Of a DNA stretch of 32,947 bases, positions 31,124 through 32,947 are shown piece by piece. A model generated the notes under the pieces. It ran no database searches. It was not told the DNA's origin and saw only the letters and a list, made by a program, of their open reading frames with translations. How positions within the stretch are numbered: the first letter of the stretch is position 1; each line of letters starts with the position of its first letter. Where the stretch lies: the NCBI RefSeq assembly GCF_000204035.1, contig NZ_GL883084.1, positions 263,031 through 295,977 on the forward strand. The letters run 5' to 3'. The position numbers and the translations under genes were made by a program. This stretch comes from Brevundimonas diminuta ATCC 11568 (GTDB taxonomy: Bacteria; Pseudomonadota; Alphaproteobacteria; Caulobacterales; Caulobacteraceae).

Positions 31124-31897
31124 TCAGAGGTGGAAGCCGCCGTCCACGACGATGCTGTGGCCCGTGACATAGGCGGCCCGTGACGAGGCCAGAAACACCG
31201 CCGCGTCGCCGATTTCCTCCAGCTGGCCAAGCCGACCCAAGGGGACGGCCGCGATGGTCGCATCGACGAACTTCTCGTTGATCTGGCCCGCCGCCTTCAT
31301 CTTATCGAACAGACCGCCGTCCAGAACCCCCAGCGCCACGCCGTTCACGCGCACGCCGAACCGCCCCTCCTCGCGCGCGAACCCCTTCACCATCGACTCC
31401 ACCCCGGCCTTGGGCACGACGGAGAGTCCGTCCTTCAGAGGCCAACGGTAGAGGCCGGTGGTGTGGATCGCCACGGCGGACCCGCGCGACCGCCGCAGGG
31501 CGGGAATCGCCGCGTGCATCAGGGCGAAGAAGGCCAGGGTGTCGCCAGTGAGAAACTCGGCGAATTCCTCGGGAGTGACGGAGGACAGGAATTTGAACGG
31601 CAGCATTGGGCCGGCCGCATAGACCACCGTATGGATAGCCCCCGCCGTCCGCTCAACGTCGGCGACCAGCTCCGCAACAGCGACATGGTCTGTCAGATCG
31701 AGCGCGTGACAATCCGCCTTCCGACCGAAGTCGCGAACGGCGTCCGCAGTCGCCTCGGCGGCCGAACGGCTGGATCGATAGGTCAGGACCACATCCGCGC
31801 CATCGGCCGCCATCGCGCGCGCGACCGCGCCGCCGACCCCCCCGCCGCCGCCGATCACGAGGGCGACTCCAGTCTCGAAGGCCTTGTTGCGCGTCAT
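31124..31897 (-). CDS. SDR-family protein with Ser in place of catalytic Tyr
   Basis: A 257-residue SDR. The glycine-rich loop reads IGGGGGVGG (15-23), YAAG (93-96) replaces NNAG, and the C-terminus DAAVFLASSRAAYVTGHSIV is typical. At the active site the usual YxxxK reads SVVPK: Ser159 stands at the tyrosine position with Lys163 kept, and the catalytic Ser position reads HTTG (Thr146/Thr147). It may therefore use another residue, carry out a different reaction such as enoyl reduction, or be non-catalytic. ATG 31897 is right after the ligase gene, overlapping its stop by 4 bases; the longer frame runs inside that gene. Confidence 0.88.
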   Translation of the reverse strand: MTRNKAFETGVALVIGGGGGVGGAVARAMAADGADVVLTYRSSRSAAEATADAVRDFGRKADCHALDLTDHVAVAELVADVERTAGAIHTVVYAAGPMLPFKFLSSVTPEEFAEFLTGDTLAFFALMHAAIPALRRSRGSAVAIHTTGLYRWPLKDGLSVVPKAGVESMVKGFAREEGRFGVRVNGVALGVLDGGLFDKMKAAGQINEKFVDATIAAVPLGRLGQLEEIGDAAVFLASSRAAYVTGHSIVVDGGFHL

Positions 31898-32947
31898 TTC
31901 TGTATCTCCCCCTGGCGAAGCGCATCCCGCAACGCCGGCTTGTTGATCTTTCCGCTGGGCAGGGTGGGCAGGCTGTCGACGAAGACGACGCGCCGCGGAC
32001 GCTTGTATCCAGCGATGAGCGTGCGGCAGTGTTCGATGATGTCCGCTTCGCTGAGCGTGCTGCCGGGCCGCGTCACGACGGCCGAAAGCACCGCTTCGCC
32101 CCATTTGGCGTCAGGCGTCCCGATCACCGCCACCCCGGTGACGTCCGGATGCGCCAGGATGGCGTCCTCCACCTCGCGGGAATAGATGTTCTCGCCGCCC
32201 GAAATGATGACGTCCTTCTTGCGATCGACCAGATAGGCGTAGCCGTCGGCGTCCATATGGCCGACGTCGCCGGTGTGAAGCCAACCGTCCCGAAGCGTCG
32301 CCAGCGTCGCCGCGCTGTTGTTCCAATAGCCGCGCATCATCACGGGGCTGCGGATGCAGATCTCGCCGATTTCCCCTGCGGGAAGCTGGCGATGGGCGTC
32401 GTCCAGGATGGCGATCTCGCAGCCGATGAAGGCATGGCCGATCGAATAGAGTCGCCGGCGCGCCCTGGCGTCATCGGAAAGGGAATGGGCCGACACAGGC
32501 AGCAATGTGCCGATCCCTTCGGTCTGGCCGTACATCTGCTGAAAGATGGGACCGAAGGCGCGCAAGGCCCGATCCAGCAGCACGGGCGGCATCGGCGCCG
32601 CCGAATAGAGCAGGGTTCGAAGGCTCGAAATATCGCGCTTTTCGATATCGGGGCAGTCGAGCAACCCCTGAACGAGGGTCGGCGCCATGTGGGTGGCGGT
32701 GATGCGATGCGTCTCGATGTCCGCGAGGATGGCGGCCGGATCGTAGGTCCGGTGAAGATGGACGACCCCGCCCACCCATTGCTGGGCGAGGGCGATCGCC
32801 TTCGCGCCGATGTGGAACAGCGGCATCATCAGCAGAGTCCGATCCTGACCGGCCAGTTGCATCGCCGCGGCGATGATGGAGGCGGTCGCCACCTCCGCCT
32901 TGTGCTCCAACATGCAGCCCTTCGGCCTGCCGGTCGTGCCGCTGGTG
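31894..32947 (-). CDS. AMP-forming acyl-CoA synthetase, N-terminus off the right edge
   Basis: Partial: 350 residues are visible and the frame stays open to the edge. The first residues are the P-loop TSGTTGRPKG (A3 motif), which confirms the reading beyond the first ATG. Further motifs are MYGQTEG (A5), GWLHTGDVGHMDADGYAYLV (A7), DRKKDVIISGGENIYSREVE (A8) and PSGKINK with the catalytic Lys near the C-terminus (A10). It would activate a carboxylic acid with ATP and CoA, the entry step of this pathway. It is followed by the SDR at 31124 with a 4-base overlap. Roughly 150-180 N-terminal residues are expected outside the window. Confidence 0.95.
   Translation of the reverse strand, partial: TSGTTGRPKGCMLEHKAEVATASIIAAAMQLAGQDRTLLMMPLFHIGAKAIALAQQWVGGVVHLHRTYDPAAILADIETHRITATHMAPTLVQGLLDCPDIEKRDISSLRTLLYSAAPMPPVLLDRALRAFGPIFQQMYGQTEGIGTLLPVSAHSLSDDARARRRLYSIGHAFIGCEIAILDDAHRQLPAGEIGEICIRSPVMMRGYWNNSAATLATLRDGWLHTGDVGHMDADGYAYLVDRKKDVIISGGENIYSREVEDAILAHPDVTGVAVIGTPDAKWGEAVLSAVVTRPGSTLSEADIIEHCRTLIAGYKRPRRVVFVDSLPTLPSGKINKPALRDALRQGEIQK

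Noticed and set aside
1-32947. CRISPR array, insertion sequence with transposase, rRNA or intact tRNA genes
   Set aside because: No regularly spaced repeats, no transposase motifs and no full tRNA or rRNA were found on either strand; only the two tRNA 3' halves are present.

Overview
The window is high-GC DNA with the gene style of an alphaproteobacterium, most likely from Caulobacterales (Brevundimonas, Phenylobacterium or Caulobacter-like). The basis is the protein families present (etfB/etfA, large TonB-dependent receptor, NodT-type outer-membrane efflux lipoprotein, acyl-CoA catabolism genes) and the tRNA fragments; the genus is an inference and cannot be fixed without a search. Layout from left to right. 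(1) 1-2043: a partial unknown gene on the minus strand at the edge, then a two-gene unit made of a TIR-domain protein and an unrecognised 157-residue partner, a plausible NAD-depleting defence module. (2) 2379-7155, minus strand: a TetR repressor followed by an inner-membrane MFS pump, a HlyD-type adaptor and an outer-membrane channel, together a tripartite drug-efflux operon with a palindromic operator over the repressor's own start. A patatin-like lipoprotein (7325-8536) is transcribed divergently. (3) 8537-11784: a scarred recombination zone. It holds the C-terminal remnant of an aldehyde dehydrogenase, a possible outer-membrane protein tail, the 3' half of tRNA-Arg(ACG) on the plus strand, a serine recombinase, the 3' half of tRNA-fMet(CAT) on the minus strand with its terminator, a small excisionase-like HTH protein and a long hairpin. 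No 5' half of either tRNA was found beside its 3' half. (4) 11785-17909: an HSDL2-like SDR divergent from a TetR - HSD10-like SDR - enoyl-CoA hydratase operon, then the GC-rich block etfB - etfA - acetyl-CoA acetyltransferase, whose genes overlap by a base or so. (5) 17915-22743, minus strand: TonB-dependent receptor, Spinster-like MFS transporter and an acyl-CoA dehydrogenase. (6) 22929-31123, plus strand: a tightly packed catabolic operon of TetR, MaoC-type hydratase 2, OB-fold protein, acyl-CoA dehydrogenase pair, CaiB/BaiF CoA-transferase, second acyl-CoA dehydrogenase pair and SDR. It meets head-on a minus-strand pair (SDR and AMP-forming acyl-CoA ligase) that runs off the right edge. Regions 4-6 read as one pathway: uptake of a hydrophobic substrate (TonB receptor, MFS), CoA activation (AMP ligase, CoA-transferase), dehydrogenation by paired acyl-CoA dehydrogenases feeding electrons to EtfAB, hydration by hydratase 2, oxidation by SDRs and thiolysis. 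Paired dehydrogenases, hydratase 2 and an OB-fold thiolase-partner protein are the combination known from steroid/bile-acid side-chain and other branched or cyclic isoprenoid degradation; the actual substrate is not shown by the sequence. The most unusual points are the two opposed tRNA 3' halves around the recombinase, the TIR pair, an acyl-CoA dehydrogenase homologue of only 300 residues with most of its middle domain missing, an SDR whose catalytic Tyr is Ser, and an OB-fold protein that has lost all zinc-ribbon cysteines.
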